A DNA stretch of 64,000 nucleotides from Planctomycetota bacterium (GTDB lineage: Bacteria; Planctomycetota; Phycisphaerae; UBA1845; UTPLA1), in the NCBI GenBank assembly GCA_016235815.1, contig JACRIM010000060.1, positions 62,001 to 126,000 of the forward strand, in the 5' to 3' direction. The notes under the pieces are model-generated. The model had not been told where the DNA came from. It saw nothing but the letters and a program-made list of their open reading frames with translations, and made no database searches. Positions 17,151 through 26,578 of this stretch are shown one piece after another. A program made the translations under genes and the position numbers. Within the stretch, counting starts at the first letter, position 1. Every line of letters begins with the position of its first letter.

Positions 17151-17909
17151 TCATTTGCCTTCGAAGAGTCTCGTGCCGAGAAAGTCATCCAGATGGGGGT
17201 TGTCGTGAATCTTCCGCGCCGTCACATCGATGTCATACTCGATCCGCACGAACTGCACCTCATCCTCATTGAGAATGGCATAGGCCGCGCGCGGATCGCG
17301 ATCGCGCGGCTGGCCCACCGAGCCGACGTTGATGATCGCCTTCTCATCGCCGATGGCATAGGACTGTGAGTCGCCCAGTTCATCCGGCGGCTCGAAATAA
17401 GGATCATCCACAAACACGCCCGGCACGTGCGTATGACCGCAAAAGCACGTCATCTGGTTCATTCGCTCAAAGTTTTGCAGCAGCTTCTGCGGATTTGTAT
17501 AGACATCATCCGGGAATAGATACTCATTGATCGGCTTTCGGGGTGAGCCATGGACGAAAACCAGTCCGTCCATTTCATTTCGTGGGAGAAGCCCCGCGAG
17601 AAACTTCCAACGCCGATTTCGCTTGGCCGCATCCGGTTCTTCTTCCAAGGCCGTCCGCGTCCAAAACGCCGCCCGCTCGGCCGCCACGTTGAAATTCGCC
17701 GGCTCATAGAACACGGCGTGATCATGATTACCGCAAAGGCTGAAATTCGCCCGCTCCATGACCAGGTCTAAGCACTCGCGCGGATCCGGCCCATAGCCGA
17801 GAATGTCGCCGAGGCAATAGATCGTCTCGATGCCCCGCCGATCGATGTCGGCCAGCACCGTCTTCAACGCCTCGTGATTCGAGTGAATGTCCGAGATGAT
17901 CGCGATCAT
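17151..17909 (-). CDS. Calcineurin-like metallophosphoesterase
   Basis: A 252-residue YfcE/MJ0912-like phosphoesterase. All five metal-binding motifs of the calcineurin-like fold are visible: SDIHSN at residues 6-11, GDILGYGPDP near 34, GNHDH near 60, HGSP near 120 and GHTHVP near 158. Such proteins are Mn/Ni-dependent phosphodiesterases of broad or unknown specificity. An AGGAC sequence precedes the ATG. It lies 35 bp after the Trm112-like gene on the same strand. Confidence 0.88.
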   Translation of the reverse strand: MIAIISDIHSNHEALKTVLADIDRRGIETIYCLGDILGYGPDPRECLDLVMERANFSLCGNHDHAVFYEPANFNVAAERAAFWTRTALEEEPDAAKRNRRWKFLAGLLPRNEMDGLVFVHGSPRKPINEYLFPDDVYTNPQKLLQNFERMNQMTCFCGHTHVPGVFVDDPYFEPPDELGDSQSYAIGDEKAIINVGSVGQPRDRDPRAAYAILNEDEVQFVRIEYDIDVTARKIHDNPHLDDFLGTRLFEGK

Positions 17910-17944
17910 CGTCCTGCCGTATTGCCGATCGGTCGGGAATTATC

Positions 17945-18133
17945 CTACGCCTTGGCCGAAGCCGCCTCTTCGACCAGCATGATGGGAATGTCATCCCGGA
18001 CGGGAAAGCGCAACCCGCAGCCTGTGCAGACCAGCCACATCTGGGCATTATCCCCCGCCGCCGCGTCCTTCGGCTCCACCTTTTTCTTGCAACTCGGACA
18101 GACCAGAATCGCAAGCAAGTCGTTGCTAATCAT
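17945..18133 (-). CDS. Trm112/YcaR-like zinc ribbon protein
   Basis: A 62-residue protein with the Trm112-family pattern [13 protein letters not shown]...[18 protein letters not shown], that is two CxxC pairs and the conserved end. I set the start at the ATG at 18133, which matches the family length; the frame is open further upstream without a better start. Family members activate methyltransferases in eukaryotes and archaea; the bacterial ones (YcaR) have unclear roles but in E. coli lie beside Kdo/lipid A genes. Here it follows kdsA, which fits that pattern. Confidence 0.85.
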   Translation of the reverse strand: MISNDLLAILVCPSCKKKVEPKDAAAGDNAQMWLVCTGCGLRFPVRDDIPIMLVEEAASAKA

Positions 18134-18246
18134 AGGGATACCGATTATTCGCCCAAGGCGCGCCAACGAAATGCAGCGCCCACGCGCCACAACTCTCGAC
18201 GATCCTAAGGGTTACGTTTCGAGGCGTCAATCAGAACCGTGCCCGG

Positions 18247-19068
18247 TCAGCCCGCCAGTGCCGCCCGAATGTTCAGGCACAATTTTAACAGGCCCTCCAG
18301 CCCCGCCATTGGAAATATGGTCGCTGGATCGGATTTCGCTTCGTCCGGCCGGTCGTGGATTTCGAGGAACAGTGCATCCGCCCCAGCCGCGACGCCGGTT
18401 CGCGCCACCATCGGAACATACTGCCTCAAGCCCCCGGATTGCGTGCCTTGCCCTCCCGGAATCTGGCAACTGTGCGTGGCGTCGATCACCACCGGGGCAA
18501 ACTCCTGCATGATCGGAATACACGCGAAGTCGTTCACGAGTCGACCATAGCCGAAGAACGTTCCGCGATCGGTCAACAACAAGTTCGAATTTCCAACGCT
18601 GCGCGCTTTGGTCACGGCCTGCCCCATCTGTTCCGGAGCCATGAATTGCCCCTTCTTGATATTCACCACGCGACCGGTTTTGGCAGCGGCGACGATGAGA
18701 TCGGTCTGTCGACAAAGGAACGCCGGAATCTGCAACACGTCGCACACCTCGCCCGCCGGGGCAGCCTGCTCGGGCAGGTGAATGTCCGTCAGCACCGGAA
18801 CGCCGATCTTTCGCTTCACCTCGGCCAGCGTCTTCAATCCCGACTCCAGCCCCGGCCCGCGAAAGCCCGTAACGCTCGTCCGGTTTGCCTTGTCGAAACT
18901 GCACTTGAAAATGTACGGCATTTTCAGGCGTTCACAGATCTTCTTAGCCGTCTCGGCGATCATGAGGCAATGATCGGTCGACTCGATGATGCATGGCCCG
19001 GCGATGAGCGCAAGCCCGCAACCGGGTCCGATCCTGACAGTGCCGATGCTAATTGCGGGGGCAGGCAT
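18247..19068 (-). CDS. kdsA: 3-deoxy-8-phosphooctulonate (Kdo-8-phosphate) synthase
   Basis: KdsA condenses phosphoenolpyruvate with arabinose 5-phosphate to Kdo-8-phosphate for lipopolysaccharide. Family segments are KCSFDKANRTS, RGPGLESGLK, LTDIHLPEQA, FLCRQTDLI, DRGTFFGYGRLVND and IDATHSCQIPGGQG. The AGPCIIES motif has Cys where E. coli KdsA has Asn, so this is the metal-dependent class. I chose the ATG at 19068 because GGAGA lies eight bases upstream; an in-frame ATG at 19092 has a weaker site. It supports a Kdo-containing outer membrane in this organism. Confidence 0.94.
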   Translation of the reverse strand: MPAPAISIGTVRIGPGCGLALIAGPCIIESTDHCLMIAETAKKICERLKMPYIFKCSFDKANRTSVTGFRGPGLESGLKTLAEVKRKIGVPVLTDIHLPEQAAPAGEVCDVLQIPAFLCRQTDLIVAAAKTGRVVNIKKGQFMAPEQMGQAVTKARSVGNSNLLLTDRGTFFGYGRLVNDFACIPIMQEFAPVVIDATHSCQIPGGQGTQSGGLRQYVPMVARTGVAAGADALFLEIHDRPDEAKSDPATIFPMAGLEGLLKLCLNIRAALAG

Positions 19069-19125
19069 GGGGGTTGTCTCCAAGCGGCTCATGATACGCC
19101 GCGCCTAAGTGCCGGGCAAAACACA

Positions 19126-19821
19126 TCACCAGTAATTCGACGGCGGCACGGCCTTTATCGTCAGGTCATCGTGGTAATTCGCCGCGATTGAGCTGGGCAA
19201 GCCACGAAGGTGCGACACCTCATTAAGGCACACGAGACTGCTAACGCCCTGATGAAAGCGAAGGGCCGTCAAAGCCGCATTGTCGATCACGAATCGAAAA
19301 GAAGGGCCCGGTGTGTTCGTGAGCCAGGCCTCAATCAGCCGAGCCACCGGGCTCCCATGGCTGGTCACAATCACAACATCCTCGGGGTGAGTCCACCGCC
19401 CTTTGACGAACGCCACGAACGACTGTACCCGGGCGATAAGGTCGCTAAGCGACTCGTCAATCATGGGCCAGACCAGGGGCCCCTCATGATCCGGGCATTC
19501 GATCGTTGCATCGCAGGCCTGAAGGATGGACTCAACCGGCGGGATCGCTCGGCGCGGGTCGCTTCCTGGTGCGACATGGTGATATTCACATAGCTCCGGC
19601 CGAAGGAGAATCGGCAGTCCGCGCGCCTTCGCCAGCGGTTGGACCGTGTCCAGGCACCGGCGAAACGGGCTGGAGTAAATCGCCACAATGCGCTGTGATT
19701 TGAGCCGCTCGGCCAGGCGCTGGGCTTGTGCTTGGCCCAGTTCCGAAAGGGCCGAATCAAGCCCGGGGTCCAATGCGGCATTGGCGAGCGATTGTGCATG
19801 TCGAACGGCGTAGAGCAGCAA
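19126..19821 (-). CDS. Histidine phosphatase (phosphoglycerate mutase-like) family protein
   Basis: A 231-residue protein with the catalytic RHAQS motif at residues 7-11, the SSPFRRCLDT motif near 50 and the second histidine in VTSHGSPVARL. This fold removes phosphate from sugars, nucleotides or proteins; the substrate is not evident. It begins with TTG, supported by GGGAG eight bases upstream. It is first in a minus-strand run leading to kdsA. Confidence 0.85.
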   Translation of the reverse strand: MLLYAVRHAQSLANAALDPGLDSALSELGQAQAQRLAERLKSQRIVAIYSSPFRRCLDTVQPLAKARGLPILLRPELCEYHHVAPGSDPRRAIPPVESILQACDATIECPDHEGPLVWPMIDESLSDLIARVQSFVAFVKGRWTHPEDVVIVTSHGSPVARLIEAWLTNTPGPSFRFVIDNAALTALRFHQGVSSLVCLNEVSHLRGLPSSIAANYHDDLTIKAVPPSNYW

Positions 19822-19889
19822 GCGTCAGGCTCCCGTAAGAGTTCGGGCATTCTAGCGAAGGCAGCCGATCAGAAAGAAGGGCGATTTCA

Positions 19890-19918
19890 TTGACAGTTCG
19901 CGGGCCGGGGCGTACATT
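19890..19918 (+). promoter_or_regulatory. Strong promoter candidate for the SH3-repeat protein gene
   Basis: A perfect TTGACA (19890-19895) is followed after 17 bp by TACATT (19913-19918). Transcription would start near 19925, giving a leader of about 60 nt that contains the ribosome site GGGAGG. Confidence 0.6.
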
Positions 19919-19984
19919 TTGTCTGTGAAAGTCGAAGGAATCCGCGCGCCCCGCTGCGCGCGTCGCCAACAGGGAGGTGCTTCC

Positions 19985-21583
19985 ATGACGAGAACTATTC
20001 AGTCGTTCGCATTGTCGTTTGCCGCATTGTCGGTTTGCGCATCGATTGCGATTGCAGAGCCGACGGAGAATACCGGAGCATTCCCCTGGGAAGGCGAAGT
20101 CACCGGTACGAATGTCTTCGTTCGCAGTGGCGCAGGCAACAATTGGTACCCCACCATGAAAGTGGGCGGCGGCGACCGCGTGCTCGTCACCGGCGAGAAG
20201 TTTGGCTGGTATCAAATCGCACCGCCGGCCGGTAGCTTCAGCTTTATCGACTCCACCATGGTGGATCGCAAGCCGGGCGCGAAGACGGGCACGGTCAAGC
20301 AGGATAAGGTCTATGTCCGCGCCGGCAGCAAACTGGAGAAGCGAAAGAGTTCCACGCAGCTTGTGCTCAACAAAGGCGCAACCGTGGAAATCACCGGCGA
20401 GGATGACGGATTCTATCAGATCAAGCCCCCGGCCGGTGCGACGCTGTTCATCTCGAAGCAATATGTGAAACCGGTTGGCGCCGGCGCGAAGACGGGTCTC
20501 GTCGAACAACATGTAAGCGGTACATCCGAACCCGCAACGCCGATCAAACCTGGCGATGTCCCGCCCGCCGGCGCGCAGCAATCCGAGCCTCCGAAGACCG
20601 ATCCCGCGACGCCGACAACGGACGCCAATAATGCAGGCCAGCCGACGACTCCGACTGAGCCTGGGCGTACTCCACTCCCGTCCGATGTCGAGCCGGATGC
20701 GGCTGAGGATGGTCAGCAGTTGGATTCGGATGACGGTCCGGCATCATCGGATTCGACAACGCCAACAGGAAAGCCCGCCGCGACGAAGAAGCCGGCAACG
20801 AAGCCGAAAGCGACCGGCAAGGACACCGTCACGAAAAAGAATGAACCCGCGCCGAACACTCCCCCGACGACCGGCCGCTACAAGGCGTTGCTGACCGTTG
20901 TGGAAGGCGACATGGCGGCGATGCTTCGCAAGCCTTTTGACGAGCAGGATTTCAACTCGATTATCAAAAAGTATGAACCGATCGCCAATCAGAGCGAGGA
21001 GCCGATCCCATCTCAAATCGCGAAGATTCGAATCAAGCAGTTGAACGACCGGGCAAGCTTTCGACTCGTCCATTCCGAGAATGAGAAGGACAACAAAGCA
21101 ATTGCCGACCTTCGCGCCAACATGGACCAGGAGCGAAAGAAGATCATGACCCGGCGCTACGAAAAGAGCGTCGAACGCTATGAACTTGAGGGCGAACTCA
21201 AGGAGAGTTTCGCATTCGCTCCAGAAAATCGGCGCTATCGCCTCGTCGATCCCACGACCAAGATGACGATTGCGTATGTTGATATTCCGGCCAGCGTCGA
21301 GGGCAACCCGCGTCATCTTGTCGGGCAACTCGTCGGGATCAAGGTGGAAACCAAGAGCTTCAGCCCGTCGGCCAGAGTGCCCATTGCCATCGCGAGGGAA
21401 GTCGTCGACCTTTCGCCGCGAAAGCTCATGAACGACGGCACGCACTCTCCGGACGCTCCAGCGCACGAAGTCATGCCGCCGCCGGAGGAACCGGTCGCCA
21501 AAGACGCCGCAGCCACCGGCAAGCCTGCCACAACGCACGAGCCTGCTGCAAACGCAGCCGGCCATATCGACTCGGACAACTAA
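19985..21583 (+). CDS. Exported protein with bacterial SH3-like repeats
   Basis: A 532-residue exported protein. A signal peptide (residues 1-24, ending ASIAIA) is followed by two SH3-type modules at about 35-85 and 95-155; they share the patterns TNVFVRSGAGNNWYP / VYVRAGSKLEKR and GWYQIAPPAG / GFYQIKPPAG. Then comes a long Pro/Thr/Lys/Asp-rich disordered linker (about 175-300) and an alpha/beta C-terminal region (about 300-470) of unknown type containing a charged helix. Bacterial SH3 modules often bind cell wall or protein partners in the periplasm. The ATG at 19985 is chosen for its GGGAGG site and signal peptide. Confidence 0.8.
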   Translation: MTRTIQSFALSFAALSVCASIAIAEPTENTGAFPWEGEVTGTNVFVRSGAGNNWYPTMKVGGGDRVLVTGEKFGWYQIAPPAGSFSFIDSTMVDRKPGAKTGTVKQDKVYVRAGSKLEKRKSSTQLVLNKGATVEITGEDDGFYQIKPPAGATLFISKQYVKPVGAGAKTGLVEQHVSGTSEPATPIKPGDVPPAGAQQSEPPKTDPATPTTDANNAGQPTTPTEPGRTPLPSDVEPDAAEDGQQLDSDDGPASSDSTTPTGKPAATKKPATKPKATGKDTVTKKNEPAPNTPPTTGRYKALLTVVEGDMAAMLRKPFDEQDFNSIIKKYEPIANQSEEPIPSQIAKIRIKQLNDRASFRLVHSENEKDNKAIADLRANMDQERKKIMTRRYEKSVERYELEGELKESFAFAPENRRYRLVDPTTKMTIAYVDIPASVEGNPRHLVGQLVGIKVETKSFSPSARVPIAIAREVVDLSPRKLMNDGTHSPDAPAHEVMPPPEEPVAKDAAATGKPATTHEPAANAAGHIDSDN

Positions 21584-21607
21584 CCTGCTCGGCGAGTTAA
21601 TGTTGCC

Positions 21608-22195
21608 GTGGTCTATTACTTTGTCATTGGAGGCGACGGTCAACGATACGGCCCCGCTGATATCGACGCGCTTGTGCAATGGGCATGTGAAGGCCGCCTC
21701 GTCGGCGAAACGACCCTGATCGAGCGCGGCACCGACCGCCAACTCCGTGCCGATTCCATCACGGCAATCAGCGTCGCGCTCCAACGGCTCTCCGGCATTG
21801 CACCACCAGTCACCGTCGAACCACGATCTGATATTTCGCGCGAGGCTCCGACGATGTCCGTGGTTCCTTCACCACGACCGTCTGCCCCACCACCCCCTCC
21901 ACCACCATCCGCTCAGTCGGCAGGGAGCCGGTCCCACCAAGTCTTATATGACGTCAGTTCGCGCAGTCGGCTCGCCGCCGGATTGCTCGGCATTTTCCTC
22001 GGCGGCCTCGGCATTCATCGGTTCTATCTGGGATACAAAGGCATGGGCCTGCTCATGCTCTTGCTCTCGTTGGGATTGGGCACTCTTACTGGCGGAGTAA
22101 CGTGCAGCGTTGTTCACTTGTGGGGGTTTATCGAAGGAATCGTGATTCTAAGTGGCGGTTTCAAGGACGCCGACGGACGCCCCCTGCGCAGCTAA
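21608..22195 (+). CDS. GYF_2-TM2 domain membrane protein
   Basis: A 195-residue protein with an N-terminal GYF_2 (DUF4339) module (YYFVIGGDGQRYGPADIDALVQWACEG, shown by its core GQRYGP), a Pro-rich linker with a run of seven prolines, and a C-terminal TM2 domain (about 125-190) with two membrane helices joined by the conserved GIHRFYLGYKG turn. TM2 proteins are common in planctomycetes; function is unknown. The GTG start lies 24 bp after the SH3-protein gene. Its TAA stop shares four bases (CTAA) with the convergent lipoprotein gene. Confidence 0.82.
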   Translation: MVYYFVIGGDGQRYGPADIDALVQWACEGRLVGETTLIERGTDRQLRADSITAISVALQRLSGIAPPVTVEPRSDISREAPTMSVVPSPRPSAPPPPPPPSAQSAGSRSHQVLYDVSSRSRLAAGLLGIFLGGLGIHRFYLGYKGMGLLMLLLSLGLGTLTGGVTCSVVHLWGFIEGIVILSGGFKDADGRPLRS

Positions 22196-22887
22196 CCGCC
22201 CATTTCGTCGGCCGCCGGCAGGTCGCCGGTACGAATTCCCGTGTAGTCGACGCTGATCTTTGCGGTAAGGCTCAGGTTTCCACCGCCGACGCCACCAGCA
22301 ATGACGAGCAATGTGCGGGCCAGCGTGCCCTCCGTGGTGAGCGCGGTCCTGTCGAATATCCCCTGGATACTGGCTGCCTGAAACAGCGCGCCACCGCCCT
22401 GGTTGTCGCCCGCCGCCGCGCCGGATACATCACCGATGAAAATGTAATTGCCACCCCCGTCGATGGCGCCTTCGATCGTCCGTGTCGGCTCCGAGACGTT
22501 CGTTAGATTCAAGACGCCGTAATGTGGGAACGTCACCCACACCTTCTCGGGCATGGCGGCATTGAGTGCCGCGTTCAAATCAGCAAGCCCGTTGTTCCAT
22601 GAGTCGATCATGGACGCCAATTCCGATGGATACTCCGATGGATCGAGCGGCTCCAATAAGGTGGTGGTTGAATCCTCCACTTTTTCGCCGCCGCCGTTGA
22701 TCGTCCATGACAGCGTCACCGTCACTTCGCTCCGAGTGATGGTCCACTCGCCGGCCAACGGTTCATTGAGCGCGACGCCCGGCGCAAGCCCCGTTGTGTT
22801 GGGGCAGCCGTTGCCTGTCATGCCCATCGCAACGAGAGGGATCGCGAGAACTATTCGTCTCAATGAGGAAGGCCAAAGACGGTGCAT
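22192..22887 (-). CDS. Hypothetical secreted protein or lipoprotein
   Basis: I do not recognise this 231-residue protein. It begins with a basic N-terminus and a hydrophobic signal segment ending near Cys28 (sequence GNGCP), a possible but non-standard lipobox. The remainder is beta-rich, with WTITRSEVTVTLSW near residue 50 and a Gly-rich C-terminal half. GGGAG lies eight bases before the ATG. Confidence 0.65.
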   Translation of the reverse strand: MHRLWPSSLRRIVLAIPLVAMGMTGNGCPNTTGLAPGVALNEPLAGEWTITRSEVTVTLSWTINGGGEKVEDSTTTLLEPLDPSEYPSELASMIDSWNNGLADLNAALNAAMPEKVWVTFPHYGVLNLTNVSEPTRTIEGAIDGGGNYIFIGDVSGAAAGDNQGGGALFQAASIQGIFDRTALTTEGTLARTLLVIAGGVGGGNLSLTAKISVDYTGIRTGDLPAADEMGG

Positions 22888-22970
22888 TGCGCGAACTCCC
22901 GGAGAATCAGGCGGCGAGGCACCCCTGGACTGTAGGGACGAGAGCGACGCGCGGCAAGTACCACGTCAAT

Positions 22971-24398
22971 TCAAATCGAGAAGCCCATGAGGGCTGACCA
23001 ACGACGCATCGCGGCCAACGGGAGCGAAGTCGCCGCATTCATCAGGTCCAGATTGGATAAATGCGTTCCAAATGCGCGACTCGTGGGCGGACTTGCCGAC
23101 CGCTCGGTCCATTCAGACGCGAGCGCGGTCGCCATCAAAGACACGAGCACGGCATCAAGGGAAACACTGGAGCACAAATCCGCCACAACGTTTTGCACGA
23201 TGTGCAGCGTCTTCCGGAAAAGCAGCAGATCAGCCGGAAACACTGCACCCACTGACGCAACGTCATCCATCATCCCCATAAGCCACGCCGGCCCGGGAAT
23301 GAGCGGTGCCGATCGAATCCACCGGCTGACAACGCTTCGCACCAACTCATCGTCGACAGGCCCGGAATTGAGCAAGGCCAATTCACTGGCAACAGCGCCC
23401 CTGTCCATCAGTCCGGCCGCGATGACAATCCGAATGAGTCCGCCCCGGACCGAACGCGACAATGCGCCTGTAAGACTCCAATCAAGAAATGCCACGCGAC
23501 CCTCCGGTGTCACGAACAGATTCCCCGCGTGGGGATCCGCATGAAAAATTGCGCGGTCGCTTCGATCGAGTATCGGTCCCGCGATGAGTCGCTCAATCAA
23601 GGTCCGCGCGAGGTGGTCCGAGGCGCTTCCGGAGTACTCCGTAACTTTCACGCCGCGAATGCGCGACATCGCCGTGATCGAAGCGCTCGAGAATGGGAGG
23701 ACCTTTGGCACGAGCACTTGATCATCATCTGCAAATCGATCCGCGGCGGCGGCAAGGTTGGTTCGCTCCAGATCGAATCGCACCTCGTTTTCCAGAAGTC
23801 GGCGCACGGTGTCAAACGTCTCTCGATACGCGAGTTCCGGCAACCCGAGCTGCGCTGCTTCACGATCCAAGTGGTCCGCCAACCGGGTGAGGATTTCCAA
23901 CTCCTCGGCGAGGCGTTTCGCGACACCGGGTTTCATTATTTTGAGGACGCCCTCAAGCGTCTGATGCGAGTCGCCCGAATTGCAATACGAAAAAGGCACC
24001 ACGACGGCTACACTCGCCTCGGCGAGCGGCGTCGGTTCGACGGTGATCGCATAGCGATCGACAAACGGGCGCAACTCGCGCTCGATCACCGGCGCGATCG
24101 CATTCCAGGGCGTGCGTGGCTCAAGTGACTCGAGCTGTTGCAATCCACGGCGCAACTCGGGATCCAGCGCACGATTACGCGCCAGCACCTGCCCAAGCTT
24201 GTGCATCGTCGGGCATTCGTGCATCACCCGGAGGATGCACGACACTGCGTCTTCTTTGTCAAACTTGGATACGAGCGCATCCCGCCGTTTTGGCGGAAGT
24301 TGCTCAATGAAGAATCTGAATCCTTCGACAACAAGCGGCCGCCACGCCGAATAGATGTCCGGAACAAGCGGTGCAATGTCGATCTCAGGCAAATTCAT
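22971..24398 (-). CDS. ABC1/UbiB family atypical kinase
   Basis: A 475-residue ABC1 (AarF/UbiB) family protein. It has the family N-terminal KLGQ motif (MHKLGQVLARN), the Ala-rich loop PLAEASVAVV, a lysine in GVLKIMKPGV, HADPHAGNLFV (catalytic loop) and LDW in place of DFG. Members bind ATP atypically and support ubiquinone or other isoprenoid-lipid pathways; the target here is unknown. I set the start at 24398, seven bases after the S9 peptidase stop, preceded by a weak TAGGGAC; the frame is open upstream inside the peptidase gene. The two genes are probably one operon. Confidence 0.85.
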   Translation of the reverse strand: MNLPEIDIAPLVPDIYSAWRPLVVEGFRFFIEQLPPKRRDALVSKFDKEDAVSCILRVMHECPTMHKLGQVLARNRALDPELRRGLQQLESLEPRTPWNAIAPVIERELRPFVDRYAITVEPTPLAEASVAVVVPFSYCNSGDSHQTLEGVLKIMKPGVAKRLAEELEILTRLADHLDREAAQLGLPELAYRETFDTVRRLLENEVRFDLERTNLAAAADRFADDDQVLVPKVLPFSSASITAMSRIRGVKVTEYSGSASDHLARTLIERLIAGPILDRSDRAIFHADPHAGNLFVTPEGRVAFLDWSLTGALSRSVRGGLIRIVIAAGLMDRGAVASELALLNSGPVDDELVRSVVSRWIRSAPLIPGPAWLMGMMDDVASVGAVFPADLLLFRKTLHIVQNVVADLCSSVSLDAVLVSLMATALASEWTERSASPPTSRAFGTHLSNLDLMNAATSLPLAAMRRWSALMGFSI

Positions 24399-24405
24399 TC
24401 GGTCC

Positions 24406-26448
24406 CTACGGCTTTTTCGTCCACTGATCCAGCCACCCCAACACCGTCTCATGCCAGAGAATGCTGTTGGCGGGCTTGAGCACCCAGTGATTCTCGTCGG
24501 GGAAATAGAGGAACTTGCTGGGTATCCCGCGCCGCTGAAGCGCCGTGAACGTCGACATACCCTGCGTTTCAACAACGCGGAAATCCTGACCGCCGTGGAT
24601 GACCAACATCGGCGTCTTCCAATTCTTCACGTAATTCTGCGGGTTATGCTTCTCGTAGTGTTCGGGTTTGTCCCACGGCGTGCCCATGTGATCCCACTCC
24701 GGAAACCACAATTCCTCCGTGTCGTAATACGCCATCCGCTCATCGAGATTGCCATCATGGCAGACCAAGCACTTGAATCCATCCGGCCAGTTTCCCGCGA
24801 TCCAGTTGATCATGTATCCGCCGTACGACGCACCGAGCGCTGCAACCCGATCGCCATCCATCCACGGATACTGCTTCAACGCCGCGGCCAACCCCTTCTG
24901 CAAGTCTTCCAGCGGCTTACCGCCCCAATCGCCGCGAATGGCGTCGCAAAATGCCTGGCCATAGCCGGTCGAGCCGTGGAAATCCACCATCACCGCGGCG
25001 TAGCCCGCGCCGGCGTAGGTCTGCGGATTCCAGCGATAGTGGAAATCATTCCCGAATGACCCTTGCGGGCCGCCGTGAATCAGAAACGCAACGGGGTATT
25101 TCTTTTTCTCATCGAGGCCGACGGGCTTCACAACATAGCCATATACCTTGTCGCCACCTGCGCCGGTGAAGGAGAACTGCTCCGGCTCGCCGAATTGAAT
25201 CTTCGCCAGTCGATCAGCATTGACTCTCGTAATCGGCTTGTTATCACTGCCGTCAAAATTCACGGAGTAGATATCCGTCGGACCCGCCAGGTGATGCATC
25301 GTGTAGATGAGTCGGTTTCCGGCGATGGACGGACTGCCGCAGGCCCCCTGCCCCACAACGATGCGATCTTTCCCCGTCGCCACGTCCATCGCAAAGATTG
25401 CATTCTGCCCGATGTGTTCGGCGGCCACGAAAAGCGTCTTGCCGTCCTCCGACCAGCACATGTCTCCGGCCGAGTGATCCCAACCTGGGGCGACTTCGCG
25501 ATCTTTCCCATTCACTCCGTCGCGCACCATGATTCGCTGTCGATCGGCCTCGTAGCCCGGCCGCGACATGGCTTTGTATACAAGCGTTTTCCCATCAGGC
25601 GAGAATTGCGGCGATCCATCAAGGGCTTTGTTGGACTCCGTAAGTCGCGCGGGCTTGCCAGACCCATCGAGCGATGCAATCCACAAATCCAAATTGGTCG
25701 ACCATGACTCGCTGCTGCCTTCATAGCGCGCACAGAACACGACGGACGTTCCATCCGGCGTGAATGCTATCTCCTCCGTGCCGCCGAACGGTTTGCTCGG
25801 CGCGTCGGCATCCATTTCCTTCATCACATCGACGGAATCCCCGCCACCGACCGGCATCACGAACACATGATTGCGACGACCGTCTTTCCAGGAATCCCAG
25901 TGCCTGAAGAACAGCTTGTCATAGACGCGACCTGTCGCCTTTCGCTTTGCCTGTTCATCGAGGCGCTTCTGTGTATCCTCCGGCGATGTGCCCGGAAAGA
26001 CCTCCATCGAAAATGCAAGATGCTTTCCATCGCCCGATACCACAAGAGACGACACATCCAATGGCAGCTTGGTCACCTGCTCGGCCTCACCACCGGCCAC
26101 GGAGATCTTCCAGACTTGTGATGAACCCGATCGCGTGGAGAGAAAGTAGATCGACCGCCCATCGGCCGACCAGCGCGGATTGTTGTCGGCGGCTTCATGT
26201 GCCGTGAGACGGCGCGTCGTTGCTCCGTCGGAACTCACTAGCCACAGGTCCGTGCGGCCCTTGTTGGCCTCCAGGTCGGTCGTGCGAAGCACATAGACGA
26301 TCCACTTGCCGTCGGGCGAGACCTGCGGGTCAGAGATTCGCTTCAATACGACGAGGTCGTGAACCGTAAACGGGTGCGGCTCTTCCGCCGAAACCGTCAG
26401 TGCAAGAAAAGTCGTGACAATAACTGCAGCAACTGGCATCAAACGCAT
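24406..26448 (-). CDS. Exported S9 family (prolyl oligopeptidase) serine peptidase
   Basis: A 680-residue exported peptidase. A signal peptide (residues 1-21, ending LTVSAEE) precedes a beta-propeller of TolB/DPP-like blades, with repeated SPDGKW-, SADGRSIYFLS- and SEDGKTLFVA-type motifs (about 35-410), and an alpha/beta hydrolase domain. The catalytic triad is readable: Ser541 in GASYGGYM, Asp622 in HGGQDFRV and His654 in DENHWVL. Such enzymes cut peptides after proline or acylated residues in the periplasm. GGAGGA sits upstream of the ATG at 26448, and the signal peptide confirms this start. Confidence 0.92.
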   Translation of the reverse strand: MRLMPVAAVIVTTFLALTVSAEEPHPFTVHDLVVLKRISDPQVSPDGKWIVYVLRTTDLEANKGRTDLWLVSSDGATTRRLTAHEAADNNPRWSADGRSIYFLSTRSGSSQVWKISVAGGEAEQVTKLPLDVSSLVVSGDGKHLAFSMEVFPGTSPEDTQKRLDEQAKRKATGRVYDKLFFRHWDSWKDGRRNHVFVMPVGGGDSVDVMKEMDADAPSKPFGGTEEIAFTPDGTSVVFCARYEGSSESWSTNLDLWIASLDGSGKPARLTESNKALDGSPQFSPDGKTLVYKAMSRPGYEADRQRIMVRDGVNGKDREVAPGWDHSAGDMCWSEDGKTLFVAAEHIGQNAIFAMDVATGKDRIVVGQGACGSPSIAGNRLIYTMHHLAGPTDIYSVNFDGSDNKPITRVNADRLAKIQFGEPEQFSFTGAGGDKVYGYVVKPVGLDEKKKYPVAFLIHGGPQGSFGNDFHYRWNPQTYAGAGYAAVMVDFHGSTGYGQAFCDAIRGDWGGKPLEDLQKGLAAALKQYPWMDGDRVAALGASYGGYMINWIAGNWPDGFKCLVCHDGNLDERMAYYDTEELWFPEWDHMGTPWDKPEHYEKHNPQNYVKNWKTPMLVIHGGQDFRVVETQGMSTFTALQRRGIPSKFLYFPDENHWVLKPANSILWHETVLGWLDQWTKKP

Positions 26449-26578
26449 ACAGGGTTTCCTCCAAATAATGCTCGCTACGCAAGTACCGATGCATTCTAAC
26501 GGCTCGTGGAAAACCGAACAGCGAGTAACACTTGCGTCGTGGCCGATACGGATAGAATCAGCACCACGGAGATAGGTA

